Shown here one piece after another: positions 10,890 to 20,978 of a DNA stretch of 64,000 nt. The first letter of the stretch is position 1. Each line of letters starts with the position of its first letter. This DNA is from Tranzscheliella williamsii (lineage: Eukaryota > Basidiomycota > Ustilaginomycetes > Ustilaginales > Ustilaginaceae): positions 1 through 64,000 of the forward strand of contig JALBYF010000025.1 of NCBI GenBank assembly GCA_023212725.1, in the 5' to 3' direction. Both the position numbers and the translations under genes were made by a program. The notes beneath the pieces are model-generated. The model saw nothing but the letters and a program-made list of their open reading frames with translations, made no database searches and had not been told where the DNA came from.

Positions 10890-11289
10890 GGTGCAGAGCG
10901 GCTTCTACAGACACAGCGATAAGCGGTGCGAGATGGATGAACGTCGTCGCGAAAAGAGCCCTGCCCGCAGAGCAACGTTGACACCTCCATCGCAGCAGTC
11001 CGCACCTCTGCACCCGTCCTTGCGATAACATGACTCAGCCCCGCCTCGCACAGACCCACACTTTCTCCCTGCACTCGGACACTCGAGGAACGCCATACAC
11101 AGCCTGCGCCTCAAGACACTAGGAAAGGTCTCATTCTTACTCTACGAGAGACGGTGGCATTGACAGATCTGTTACAGGACACGCGTGCATCAGCGTGATC
11201 AGGGAAAAAACTACAAGGTAAAACGAGCTGAAGAATGCCAAGACGACGGGAGAGAGTCCCTGGAAGTCGATAGCGGCAGGGGCCCGCTC
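10890..11289. other. Intergenic between phosphoketolase and acetate kinase
   Basis: A 400-base spacer between the stop of the upstream gene and the ATG of acetate kinase, both on the minus strand. It must hold the terminator of one and the promoter of the other. I see no clear TATA box in it and no small gene. Confidence 0.5.
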
Positions 11290-13932
11290 TTACCCCGAGG
11301 CCTCTGGGGGGTCGTATCCGTTCTGTTTGATAAAGTCCTGCCACTCCTTGCTTCTCTGCTGGAAGCGCTGGTCGAGCTTGCTAAAGTGCTGGTCGGAGAT
11401 GAGCTTGGCGACCCTCTCGTTGGCACGGTCTCCCCGCTCTTCCACCACCTTGACGTCGTCGCCCACGAGTTCCATCGCTTTGCGGGCCACCGAGAAGCGG
11501 TCTACGCCGTTGACCTTGAGCATGCTCCAGGGCGTGGTGGTCGTGCCTTCCTCGATGAAGCCAAGGATCGAAGTGGGCCGACGCCCAAGTTTGCGCGCTA
11601 GTCGGTCCCCGAGCAGGCCTTTGACGGCCGAGGGATAGCCGTGGAAGCTGATCAAGATCGGCTTTTCGTTGGTAAAGAGTGCTTCGAAGGCCTCTTCGCT
11701 GAGCGCGTGTGGATGGGCGGAACCCTCGCTGAGGATCATCAGATCAGTAATGTTGACCACCCGTACGCGGAGACCCGAACTCTCATTGTCGTCGCCCTTG
11801 TGGACGCCGCGCAGTAGCTCGGAGGCGGCAACAACCTCAGCTGTGGTCTCGACGCCGATGGCGACCAGCACCACGTCCGGGTCGCGTCCATTGTCGGTCG
11901 AGTAGGAATGCCAGATCGAGGCTCCCGCTTTGCAGTGTTCGTTCGCCTCGTCGCCGCTCAGATAGACCCGGGTTGCGTGTTTGCTCGCCACGATCAGGTT
12001 GGCATAGTTGCGGCTCCGCAGACAGTGCGACATGGTCGACAGCGTGCAGTTGGCGTCCGGCGGTAGGTAGACCCGCGCGACATTGTGTGGCAAGTTGAGC
12101 ATCGTGTTGATCAGACCGGGGTTCTGGTGCGAATCGCCGTTGTGCTCCTGCCTCCACAGCGTCGATGTCATGACATACGTAATGGACGGCACAAGCGGCC
12201 TGAAGCCCGTGGTGCGAGCAGCCTTGAGGAACTTGGCGTATTGTTCAATCATGGTCGCTACGATGCCCAAAAAGCTCTCGTAGCTGGGGAAAAGGCTGAC
12301 GCGGCCAGTGAGCGAGTATCCCTGGCAGAATCCTTGCAGAGTGTGCTCGCTCAGCATCTCAATGACCCTTCCGCTGTGGATCCCCTTCTGCCGATCCTCA
12401 GGGGTGAGCAGCGTGTCGGCATCCGCCTGGAAATTCCTCAGTCGGAAATTCTCGACGGACAGCGTCGCATCGAGATGGTTCGAAACGAGCTCGTCCGGAC
12501 AAACAATCATGAAGCTGTTGACGTTCTTCGACATCAGTTCAGCCAGGTATTTCCCGCACACCGACATGGACGAGGCCGTTGCTGGTTTGTCCGAGCTTTC
12601 CTGGCCCACCATAAAATCGTGGGTTCCCACGTCGACAAAGTCAGGGCTGCGCTCGTAGATCTCCTTGACCTGTCCCATCAACAGCTCGTTGTTCTTGGGC
12701 AGTATGCGCTTCAGCTCATCGCTAAGACGGAGCTCGCCGTTCTCCACTGTAAACCACTTCTTTGGCGAGTAGGATTGCAACCAATTTTCAAGGATACGGA
12801 GGTGAGTGCCGTCTCCGGCGCTCGGGTCCACCTTGATGGGCACCTGATGGCTGCGGTAGCTCCCCTCGAGCGTTTGACCTTCGACCTCTTGCGGACAGCC
12901 CCAGCCTTTGGGCGACGAGAGGATAATCATAGGCCAGCGCGCCTTGAGGTGGGGTTTCCCGCTTCGTGCTGCATTTTGAATGGTGCGGATTTGACCATGC
13001 GCCCAGTCGAGGCTGGCAGCCATGTCGATGTCAAACGCCGCAACTTGCTCCTCGCCGGGAATCGAGTGCTTGTCGCCAAGATGCTCGTAGTAGTCCACAA
13101 AGCGCACTTGGTAGCCGTAGCCGGTGAAGAGGGCAGTAAGCTCGGTCTTGTCCATGGTACCGAAGATGGTCTTTTCCGAGATCTTAAAACGGTTGAGATG
13201 GAGAATGGGTAATACGGCTCCCGATTCGACCGGGTCGATGAACTTATGGGCGTGCCAGGCGGTGGCGGTAGGGCCGGTTTCCGCTTCGCCGTCGCCTACG
13301 ACGGCAAAAGCAATCAGGTCTGGCTTGTCCATGACGGCGCCATAAGCGACAGAAAGGGCATAGCCAAGCTCTCCACCCTCGTGGATGGCGCCCGGCGTGG
13401 TAGCGGTGACGTGCGAGGGATGCACCGTGTTGGGCCAGCTGAAGTTCTTGACGAAGGTCTGGAGACCCTTTTCGGTCATCCCCTCGTCAGGATAGAAGCG
13501 GGAAATGGAACCTTCAAGATAGAGACAACCCAAGATGGCCGGTGCGCCGTGACCAGGGCCGGTGATGAAGATGCCACGGCTCTGCTGGTGCTCCTTACCG
13601 CGCCCGACGCTAGACTCTACTCGGGAGAGCAGGGCGGTTGCATGTGTGTAGGCAAAGACCAGGCCGGGGACGGTGCCGAAATGGCCGAGCAGACGCTTTT
13701 TGACGTCCGACTCGTAGTCGAGCGACTTGTGGATGAGGACATTGTCAATCAGATAGATCTGCGCTACAGCAAGGTAGTTGGCAGCCTGCTGGAACGCCTG
13801 AATCGACTTGAGATCGAACCTCTTGAGTGCTTCTTGGTGCTCAGGGAGATCCAAACTGACCTCCTGGTCGCGCAGAGGTATGGAGGCATCGATCTGAGAA
13901 GGGATCAAATGGTACGCAGCTGGTGCCGCCAT
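11290..13932 (-). CDS. Xylulose-5-phosphate/fructose-6-phosphate phosphoketolase
   Basis: A single-exon gene for 880 residues. Thiamine-diphosphate enzyme landmarks follow the family order: GPGHGAPA near residue 125, IHEGGELGYALS near 183, VVGDGEAETGP near 212, HLNRFKISEKT near 245, SSPKGWGCP near 345, and in the second half SFFPSYE-like and WRQEHNGDSHQNPG motifs. The enzyme cleaves xylulose-5-P (and often fructose-6-P) with phosphate to acetyl-phosphate plus glyceraldehyde-3-P (or erythrose-4-P). The product feeds acetate kinase, encoded just downstream on the same strand. Length is slightly above the bacterial norm (about 790-825), as in other fungal members. The ATG is followed by the usual N-terminal LDLPEHQEALKRF-like segment, so the start looks right. 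A TATA box lies about 85 bases upstream. Confidence 0.95.
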   Translation of the reverse strand: MAAPAAYHLIPSQIDASIPLRDQEVSLDLPEHQEALKRFDLKSIQAFQQAANYLAVAQIYLIDNVLIHKSLDYESDVKKRLLGHFGTVPGLVFAYTHATALLSRVESSVGRGKEHQQSRGIFITGPGHGAPAILGCLYLEGSISRFYPDEGMTEKGLQTFVKNFSWPNTVHPSHVTATTPGAIHEGGELGYALSVAYGAVMDKPDLIAFAVVGDGEAETGPTATAWHAHKFIDPVESGAVLPILHLNRFKISEKTIFGTMDKTELTALFTGYGYQVRFVDYYEHLGDKHSIPGEEQVAAFDIDMAASLDWAHGQIRTIQNAARSGKPHLKARWPMIILSSPKGWGCPQEVEGQTLEGSYRSHQVPIKVDPSAGDGTHLRILENWLQSYSPKKWFTVENGELRLSDELKRILPKNNELLMGQVKEIYERSPDFVDVGTHDFMVGQESSDKPATASSMSVCGKYLAELMSKNVNSFMIVCPDELVSNHLDATLSVENFRLRNFQADADTLLTPEDRQKGIHSGRVIEMLSEHTLQGFCQGYSLTGRVSLFPSYESFLGIVATMIEQYAKFLKAARTTGFRPLVPSITYVMTSTLWRQEHNGDSHQNPGLINTMLNLPHNVARVYLPPDANCTLSTMSHCLRSRNYANLIVASKHATRVYLSGDEANEHCKAGASIWHSYSTDNGRDPDVVLVAIGVETTAEVVAASELLRGVHKGDDNESSGLRVRVVNITDLMILSEGSAHPHALSEEAFEALFTNEKPILISFHGYPSAVKGLLGDRLARKLGRRPTSILGFIEEGTTTTPWSMLKVNGVDRFSVARKAMELVGDDVKVVEERGDRANERVAKLISDQHFSKLDQRFQQRSKEWQDFIKQNGYDPPEASG

Positions 13933-14013
13933 GTTGGGAGAGGGATTAGGCGACGCTGTGAAACTGCTGTGACGAAAGGTACCGAAAGGTGTATTGAGAA
14001 GAGGGTGCTGCAG

Positions 14014-14020
14014 TTATATA
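14014..14020 (-). promoter_or_regulatory. TATA box of the phosphoketolase gene
   Basis: TATATAA on the minus strand, about 85 bases upstream of the ATG at 13932. Confidence 0.55.
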
Positions 14021-15083
14021 GGATTCGTAGCAAAGTAAGTGGTCGGGCTGGTTCCTTCGAGCGTCATGATTCAGCACTGTCCAAAGTGATGCTTCGGCAT
14101 GGAACAAGGTCAGCTTTCGTCATTTCCACGTGGGTAGAAAGAAACGGTGTACTGAGCAGCTGCGACTTGAGCGGCGAAGGAGGAGGAGAGGGCCACTGGG
14201 AAGCCTCCACAATGCACAGACCCAAATTGTATACCGAAGGGACGTGATGATGCAGATGCAGTAGCAAAGCTGTGCGAACGTCAACCTGGCCGGATCGAGT
14301 ATGAATCAGCGTGTCATCCTTCGCATTGACTTAACACAAATAGTTAACGTTTCGGTCTTAACATCCAGACAGTCGATATGTTAGATTGCGATAGATCAGT
14401 GTTCATACTGTGAGTAGCAAAACGTTGGTGGCTACCATCGCCCAAATTTCGAACCATGTTTTTCGCGGATGATTAATCTGGGTTTCCATAAATATTGTAG
14501 GTGACGGCTGCAATCTTCTCACGCTCTCACGGCGGCGGAGGCTCATTTCAGGCGAGTGCGGCAGTAAGCACATCCGTGAGAGAGTTAAACGCCATGGGTG
14601 GTATTTCTGAAGCGGGCCCACCCTCACTTATGAGAAAAGTAGGGCCTACTGCGGGGTTACCATCTGTTCATCCCAAAAAGGGGCGGAGGCTTACGCTAAG
14701 AATAGCTTTTCTTGTACTACATATGGCCCGGGCTCTTGTCCCACCAGACGTCACTTGCTTCTGCACTTTACCGCAGTGTGACTCCGGCAATCGACATATG
14801 TCGACATCGAGAGCACCTTATTCCCTCATGGAAGACTGCGTTGTACGAAGAAGACGTCAGTGAGGGTAACCTGAAATGTTGGCATCGAATTCAACTTCAT
14901 AACGGCATGACGATAGCAGTGGCGATGAGGTGCCATGCTATCTGACGAGACGAGCAAGTATAGCTAGGGGGATTGGTACTCTCCATACAATCGGTGTGAA
15001 ATCCTTTAACTATATAAACTACCTCTTCTACACAGCTCTGGTCTGTATGTTACAGCAACACTCCCGCTCAAACAAGCAGACTA
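14021..15083. other. Intergenic, divergent promoter region
   Basis: A gene-free stretch between the phosphoketolase gene (leaving leftwards) and the MATH-BTB gene (leaving rightwards). It is AT-richer in the middle (14.3-14.5 kb). Short open frames are present, none with a motif. Confidence 0.5.
15011..15018 (+). promoter_or_regulatory. TATA box of the MATH-BTB gene
   Basis: TATATAAA about 70 bases upstream of the ATG at 15084. The spacing fits a core promoter. Confidence 0.55.
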
Positions 15084-16739
15084 ATGTCATCTAGCACTGA
15101 AACATCTGAAGAATTGTCCCAGGTCATGGAAATTCGGTCTATCACCTTTGACTGGCCTCTTCATGGTCTGAAACGCATCTTCGACAACACCAACCATCTG
15201 ACGAGCTGGGGCAAGGAACCAATATATTCTGCTGATTTCGACAATGGAAGGTGGTGTATAGAGTTTCAACCTCACACTCTGACACGCCACTGTTCCCTGT
15301 TCCTCTGCGCAAAAGGTATGCCTGACGAGAAAGCGGCCTCTGCTATGCCATTGCTTACCTCCGCGCTAGAAAGCGGATTAGAAGCGCAAGGAAATTCCCT
15401 ACTCGAGGAGCGTTGGAGCAGGAAGATCTCGGGATATGTCTTCAGAATCTGTTCAATTGACAAGACACACGAATTGGCCAAGTATGAGGGGCCAGAGCGA
15501 CTGTTTCATCAAAACGTGGGCCCCGAGTGAGGTGTTTCTCCATTGGCCAGTCGCGCCCAAGTCTATTATGACGAACTCGACGTTGTAAAGAAGGACGCAT
15601 TTATGATTTCGGTCACCGTCAATGATGTTCCTAAGAAGTCCACCGGTGTCTTCAGTACAATGCTACAGCCGGTGTCGGCAGACATACTGGGCTCACTATT
15701 CAATACTCCTGACCAGACCTACATTGAGTTTGACTTTTGTCGCAAAAGGAGTCGAATCATAGCCCCCAATCGCAGATTGTACGCTATTATGCGGATTCTT
15801 ACTGCTCGATGCGAGTATTTTATGGATATGTTTGCGAGTGGCTTTCTTGAGGCTAACGATCCTTCAAGCTACATTGATGAAGGAAAGAATGTCGATAAGA
15901 GCATAGAGCCTAGCTCAACCACAGATACGCAAGAGGTTCAAGGAGAGAGCGAATGTCCAAGCTCATCGTACGACCCTTGTGCGCTTATCGACTCCGATGA
16001 GGACCTGTCCGATGTTGATCTCGAGGATCACACCACTCAGAACCGTGGGGTAGATGAACCCATCGCAAGCAGTGGGACAGCAGCAGATGCCGCAGCTTCA
16101 GAGACTTCTCGAAACAGCCATCGGAAAACACGGCAGGTCGTAGTTCAAGACACAGCCTACTCTACCTACAAGTGCTTGCTTTATTATCTGCACACCGAAT
16201 CCATTGTTTTCGCTCCTCTCACGTCTAGCTTCATCCCAGCAACTAAATTTCTGGAGCAGGGGGACAAGAAGACACGAGAGGCTCTTGAAGCCTCGCTCGA
16301 CATCAGCCGCTGCAGTGTTACTACAGAAACAGGCTTGACCACCGCTATGTGGACGGAGGCCCGTACAAAGAGAAACGCAAACCTCTCGGCTTACTGCCAG
16401 AAGTATCCGAACAAGCCGAGGCCATGCTCTGCAAAATCAATGTACCGCTTGGCTGACAAACTTCGTCTCCCAGGCCTGAAGGAGATAGCCGAAAAGGAGC
16501 TCTCGAGAAGCCTTACCGTCAAGAACATTGTCTGGGAGCTATTTTCAGCATATAATATGCACTTCCCTCATTTTCGCAAGCTGGAGACAGATTTCCTCTT
16601 GCGTCACTGGGAAGATATCAAGCAAACCGAAGCAATGAAAATTATCTTCTCGGAACCCTCAGAGCATCCAGAGCTTGCCAAGATCTCCCTGTATCTGCTA
16701 AGCCAGCTGAAGCGCGCTGATAAAAGTCCCGCCGCGTAA
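15084..16739 (+). CDS. MATH-BTB/POZ protein interrupted by an in-frame TGA
   Basis: The frame opened by the ATG at 15084 runs to a TGA at 15528-15530 and then continues open to 16739, for 551 codons plus the internal stop. The first part resembles a MATH domain. The second begins with ASRAQVYYDELDVVKKDAF, the usual end of that domain, and then has a BTB/POZ fold: a strand-helix segment RILTARCEYFMDMFASGF near residue 240, an acidic insert, then KCLLYYLHTESIVFAPL. A C-terminal helical part (RLADKLRLPGLKEIAEKEL) follows. Such proteins are substrate adaptors for Cul3 ubiquitin ligases. The TGA sits where family members usually have the Trp of a WG pair, which suggests a TGG-to-TGA change. Alternatively a 69-nt in-frame intron (15482-15550, GTATGA...CAG) could remove it, but its borders are weak. 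Confidence 0.65.
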
Positions 16740-17847
16740 GCCTTCCAAACTCAGTGCTGGTAAGGTGAGGCCAAGTTCGGGCAGGTGTTCTAGTGCAACA
16801 GACACCAACAACCATCGTGGAGGCCTTGCTGACGAAAGTGTTCGCTCACACACTTCTTCTCCATCGTCAACATCGCCCAGCGTCAGCAACCAATGCAGAT
16901 CGAGATCGAGTAACAGGTGTCTATGTAGCCAGTTCAATTGGCTATATCCCATTGTCGAACCAGTTCGCGAGACCTACGATTAACAAAGACTCAGCACAGA
17001 CCCTTCTCAGATCCAGTTGTAGAAAGTGCCTCGCAATAAATACGTACTCGACTAGCAGAAAATGATCACCCCCAGCGTTCGCTCTTAACAACTGGGAACC
17101 GGCAGGTTGGGGGAAAGATTACGCGGATAGGATCACTTATGCATTCGCTTATCCCGACTTGTCGAACAGCAGCCTCGAAACCACGTCGAAGCATGCCATC
17201 AAGACTTTATGGGCCTTACAAGAGATCTGGCCCATAGTCTTGGCAATAAACTAACGTCTTTGGCTGGCGTCGAGGGCCTTCGTGTCCTTGCTTCCTGCTT
17301 CGATGCGGAACTCGAAGCAATGCAACTTTTGGGAACGTTGTCTTACCGCCTTTCCGAAACTGGCTTCCTCCGCCTGCCATGAATATCCTGCACAACCACA
17401 TTGCTGCAGCCAAGTTGGCACCGGGTATACAATTCTTTGTCGGTATGCCACTGGCCCGTGACTGTCAAATGCACCTGGGGGTCGGGGTCGCATTAGATCC
17501 AAGACGTACAAAGAAGCACTCACGCGATGACATTGAGATAGCAGAGAAATGAAAGACGCCATTGATGATTTCTGTGTCCTGAGAGCTAGGCCAGCGAGTG
17601 CGGGTCAAGAACCAAAGGCGCTGGCTAGATCACGTTACTGTGCTTAGCTGCCGTGGGGGATTCTCGCGGTTGTCAGCTGCTAGTTGAATGCTAGGGCTGC
17701 GGCTTCTTCGACCACGGAATAATGGTAATCGTGCATCTCGCAATGTGCGGGCTTTTCAAGACACCAGATCGCATGTTTGCAGAACGACATGCCTAGGGGC
17801 ATGAATTCTGTCCCCGAAATGAAGTCGGGTCTGTGAGACTCAAAGAC
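16740..17847. other. Intergenic, no gene seen
   Basis: No frame longer than about 100 codons and no motif on either strand. The right end is the promoter of the secreted-protein gene that starts at 17933. Confidence 0.5.
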
Positions 17848-17855
17848 TATATAAG
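17848..17855 (+). promoter_or_regulatory. TATA box of the secreted-protein gene at 17933
   Basis: TATATAAG about 80 bases upstream of the ATG, followed by a pyrimidine-rich leader. Confidence 0.55.
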
Positions 17856-17932
17856 ACGGCCGCTCGTCCTCCCTCATCTCTGCCGCGCTTTTTTCCTCTC
17901 AGCAAACGCCACCCGCCCCAACCCGAAAAGAA

Positions 17933-18601
17933 ATGACGCCACTCAGGTGTCTCTGGAGGCTGGTGCCGCTGTTTACCTCGCTTGTTTTAGTTGTAGCTGA
18001 GGGCGCTCACGAACAGATTGGTGGAAAGGAGCCAGGCCTAGCCGAGGCGCTTCAACAGGCCGAAGCACAACGGGCTCACTTAAGAGACGTGTACGCAGAT
18101 GCCTACATCCAGAAGCTTGGTAACATTGGGAGACCAGCTGCAATATTCGTTCTTTCCGATAATGATCGTGAAGAGTTTGTCGAGAACCTCCGCGTAGCTG
18201 TCTCTGAGTTCCGACCTCACCATCACTTGAAAGGTGAGCTATATCGCCTTTTCTCCACCCCAGCTTGTTTGATTCTTATAGTGATTCCTCCCTCACAACT
18301 ATTATGAACATCAGTCTTTTGGTTACCTGTTGAGGACTTACGAGAACGTGCAGGCTTGTACCTTGAGCGTGCTTTCCATCCCACTGTCGTCGAATGGCAG
18401 TCCCAACATCTTATCGGATCCTACCGTGACGAGTTTCAAGCTCTGATAAATAATCTGGATACAGTAGAGGAGGGTGTACGAAAGAGACTGGGAAGCAGCG
18501 CTGAAGCCTTTGCTTCAAGACTCCGGGAAGCTACCATTCCGATGCAGCATCTCGTGGACTTAAGCAACCGTCTCCTGGGTATCGGCTTGCTTCATACCTA
18601 G
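17933..18601 (+). CDS. Small secreted protein of unknown function
   Basis: Exons 17933-18233 and 18354-18601 give 182 residues. The 120-nt intron (GTGAGC ... GTGCAG) joins in phase 1. Residues 1-22 are a signal peptide with a core of Leu, Val, Phe and Thr ending in VAEGA. The mature part contains no cysteine and looks largely alpha-helical, with long amphipathic runs rich in Glu, Ala, Leu and Arg. I do not recognise a family. The last codons run through a GGTATCG that could be another donor, so the C-terminus is less certain than the rest. Small size, secretion, a TATA promoter and a neighbour of the same type (starting at 19272) make it an effector candidate in a host-associated fungus. That is inference only. 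Confidence 0.6.
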
Positions 18602-19271
18602 CGCCATGTTCGGTAAGCATCTGCTTTGCCCTTCCTCCACCGGGAGCACGAATGCACATCGGATTTCCGCTACCGGATGCACTTAGATCTCTCGGCTGCA
18701 TTTGGTGGCCTCTCGAGACGAGGTTTTGTGTCTACCGATTCTATACAATTACTGTGATTCAGTCAAATTTATACGACGACAGCAATTCACTTTCGAACGA
18801 GTGACGTGTTGTGTTCCCCATTTTGAGCATATGTGGCAGTCACGCACTCCAATGAGCACTGCGCTGGTAGAACGTAATATGAAGCTGGAAGGAGGCCAGT
18901 GGAGCCACGCCCGGATTGCCGCTGCTTCATAATGCAGCGCCTTGACCGGCGCCGTCAAAGGCCAAGATTGCTACCAAGTTACGCACTGGCCGTCGCTGCT
19001 ATCTCGCCCTCGGTTCGGTCGGCAGTGGATGCTGGGCGGTTGTGAAGCTGGCAACCATGCGTCCTTCATAAGCAGCGGGAACGGCACAAAACAAAACAAG
19101 GCTACAGGGCTTCGTTTGCTCCTAAGCCCAATTTTGTTCATTTCCTGCCACATGCTGAGGGTATAAAGACGGCGTTGGACAGCGTGTTTGCTCGCTGCAA
19201 GGCAGCATCCGTTTCGCCGGGTAGAGCTGCCTCCCGTCGTCACGTCATTTCAAAGCACGTCTCACCGCAGT
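18602..19271. other. Intergenic between two secreted-protein genes
   Basis: No gene seen. The right end carries the TATA box of the next gene. Confidence 0.5.
19162..19167 (+). promoter_or_regulatory. TATA box of the secreted-protein gene at 19272
   Basis: TATAAA (in GGTATAAAGAC) about 105 bases upstream of the ATG. Confidence 0.55.
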
Positions 19272-20441
19272 ATGCAACTACATGCGCTCGGCTACACGGC
19301 CGTCCTGGCGGTCGCTTTCGGAACCAGCTTGGTAGCCGCCGGCCTAGGAAGCTCAGCCTCTTCCAGTCTAGCATATGACTATAACCGAGACGTTCCATCC
19401 GAGTAAGTTTGGACATGATCAACCAGGGCCGTCTACCGGGAACCACATACCCACCGCGCCTAATGGCATTATGCCTCCATATCTGCGCCGTGCCACATGC
19501 TCCGTTTTTGACCTTTTTTTTTCGCGGCTTCATATGACGCGTAGCTACATGATAGACCAAGGACTCAAGGCGGCAAGAAGCCCGATAGTGCTGCATGCTG
19601 TAAGCCCCCGTGTCGTGGCGATCCCAAGCTACGACATGGAAGGTCGTAAGAAGGTGGTGATCTTTGACGAGGATGCCATTTATGCCGAAGTTTACGACCA
19701 TTCACGGATGGCTTCTGACTGGGACTGGGAGCTGTTGGCGCGTCAGTACCGAGTGGTGACGGACAAGACGAAGTGGTTCATGCCAGGGCTTAGGGAAGAG
19801 CACAAGCTACGGCCGCTTGAGGTGGTGAGCCGTGGTACTAAGCAGCTCGGAAATGCAGAGCTCAGCTTCGAAGCTCGAAATATGGCCACACATGTCCGCA
19901 TCAAGTTCCCCGGGCATCCGCCTTCGGCTCCGATCAACCTTGATGACAGGTTCCGGTATGTTTGAATTTGTCAGCAGCGCGGCCGTAAGAAGGCGGAATG
20001 GCGCTGACCTTGGCACTACCACTTGGACGCGGGCCGGACCCCTGTACGAACAGTGTACCCGTCAAAGAGGCCATAGACGAACAGCGAAAGTATGTCGCGA
20101 AGAAATTGGACAAGGCAGGTTTCGAGACGATCCGTTTCAACACCGATTATGAACACGGCTTAAGCCTCGTTACGGCTGAGCATGCGGCTGGCTCGAGAAA
20201 TAACTGGGCCAGGTATGGCACCATACTGAAGCATGGCGCTGCATTGAGCAACGAACGGGTGGCGGAGCAGATCGTCCCTTGGTACACTTCCTCGTATCCT
20301 GCGGGACAGCAAGCGTTTTGGGGATCAATTCACCGTAGCCTTTGGGTGAATATAGCACGTAAAGAAGCAACGCTGGCCACACAGGTGGATGTCCCCAACA
20401 CCGTCGAGCTGTTCGAAAGGCTTGCCGAGTCAAAGGTCTGA
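19272..20441 (+). CDS. Secreted cysteine-free protein of unknown function
   Basis: Three exons (19272-19402, 19545-19955, 20054-20441) give 309 residues. Introns of 142 nt (GTAAGT...CGTAG) and 98 nt (GTATGT...AACAG) both split codons after the second base, and the joins keep one continuous frame. The first 23 residues or so form a signal peptide (ALGYTAVLAVAFGTSLVAAG). The mature protein has no cysteine. It contains two charged, strand-like halves with an IFDEDAIYAEVYDHS stretch and a Lys-rich linker. I recognise no domain. The pattern (signal peptide, no family, TATA promoter, neighbouring secreted gene) is what smut effector genes look like, but function cannot be read from it. An alternative acceptor for intron 1 cannot be excluded. 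Confidence 0.6.
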
Positions 20442-20978
20442 GCTTGTGCTTCCTACCGTCTGGCTCAAGCACAGCTTGATCTTTCTTTCATGTGTTTGGC
20501 AACGTACGCCTCGGCCGCAGCTCTCAACCCTTGCCCACGAATCGAGTTTCGGTTCTAGATATATCTGTGTTGTGTTGTTGTGCACAGAGTGAAGGGGAGA
20601 AGGGTAGGTGCATTGCGCCTGGACCTGTGCGCGGAAGATGTCCTCGGTCTGTGGCAGGAAGGATGGTGCGGCAGTAAGCGACGCAGGATGGTTTGCACGA
20701 GATGAGTGAGGCGAGGACGTACACAGCGCGCCGCGCCCAACGCTCTGGAAATTTCGCACGCTTTTGCGCGCCACGGCGCTCACCGCCACAAGCGCCGCAC
20801 CACGGGCTACGCTTGCCCTCTCCCTGGGCCCCCCAGCTCCTTCGCTCCTTTTCCGGACCACAGTCCGCCGGCAGACAATGGCTCCCTTCGTCGACCCGCA
20901 TGTCGCATCTGCTGAAGGAAATCCACAGGCTCAGATAAATGATTGCTACGGTTGACATTGGTTGGGTGTGGTGTCCGA
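20442..20978. other. Convergent intergenic region
   Basis: Lies between the stop codons of the secreted-protein gene (+) and the amidase (-). It is GC-rich around 20.7-20.9 kb, which opens several overlapping frames on both strands, but none has a motif. Confidence 0.5.

Noticed and set aside
10529..11074. Frame upstream of acetate kinase read as a separate gene
   Set aside because: Only its end (the SSSLKFKLF part) is coding. It is exon 2 of acetate kinase, and the start lies in a separate small exon at 10889-10813.
12085..14247. Long plus-strand frames inside the phosphoketolase gene
   Set aside because: They lie opposite a protein with every expected catalytic motif, and their translations resemble nothing.
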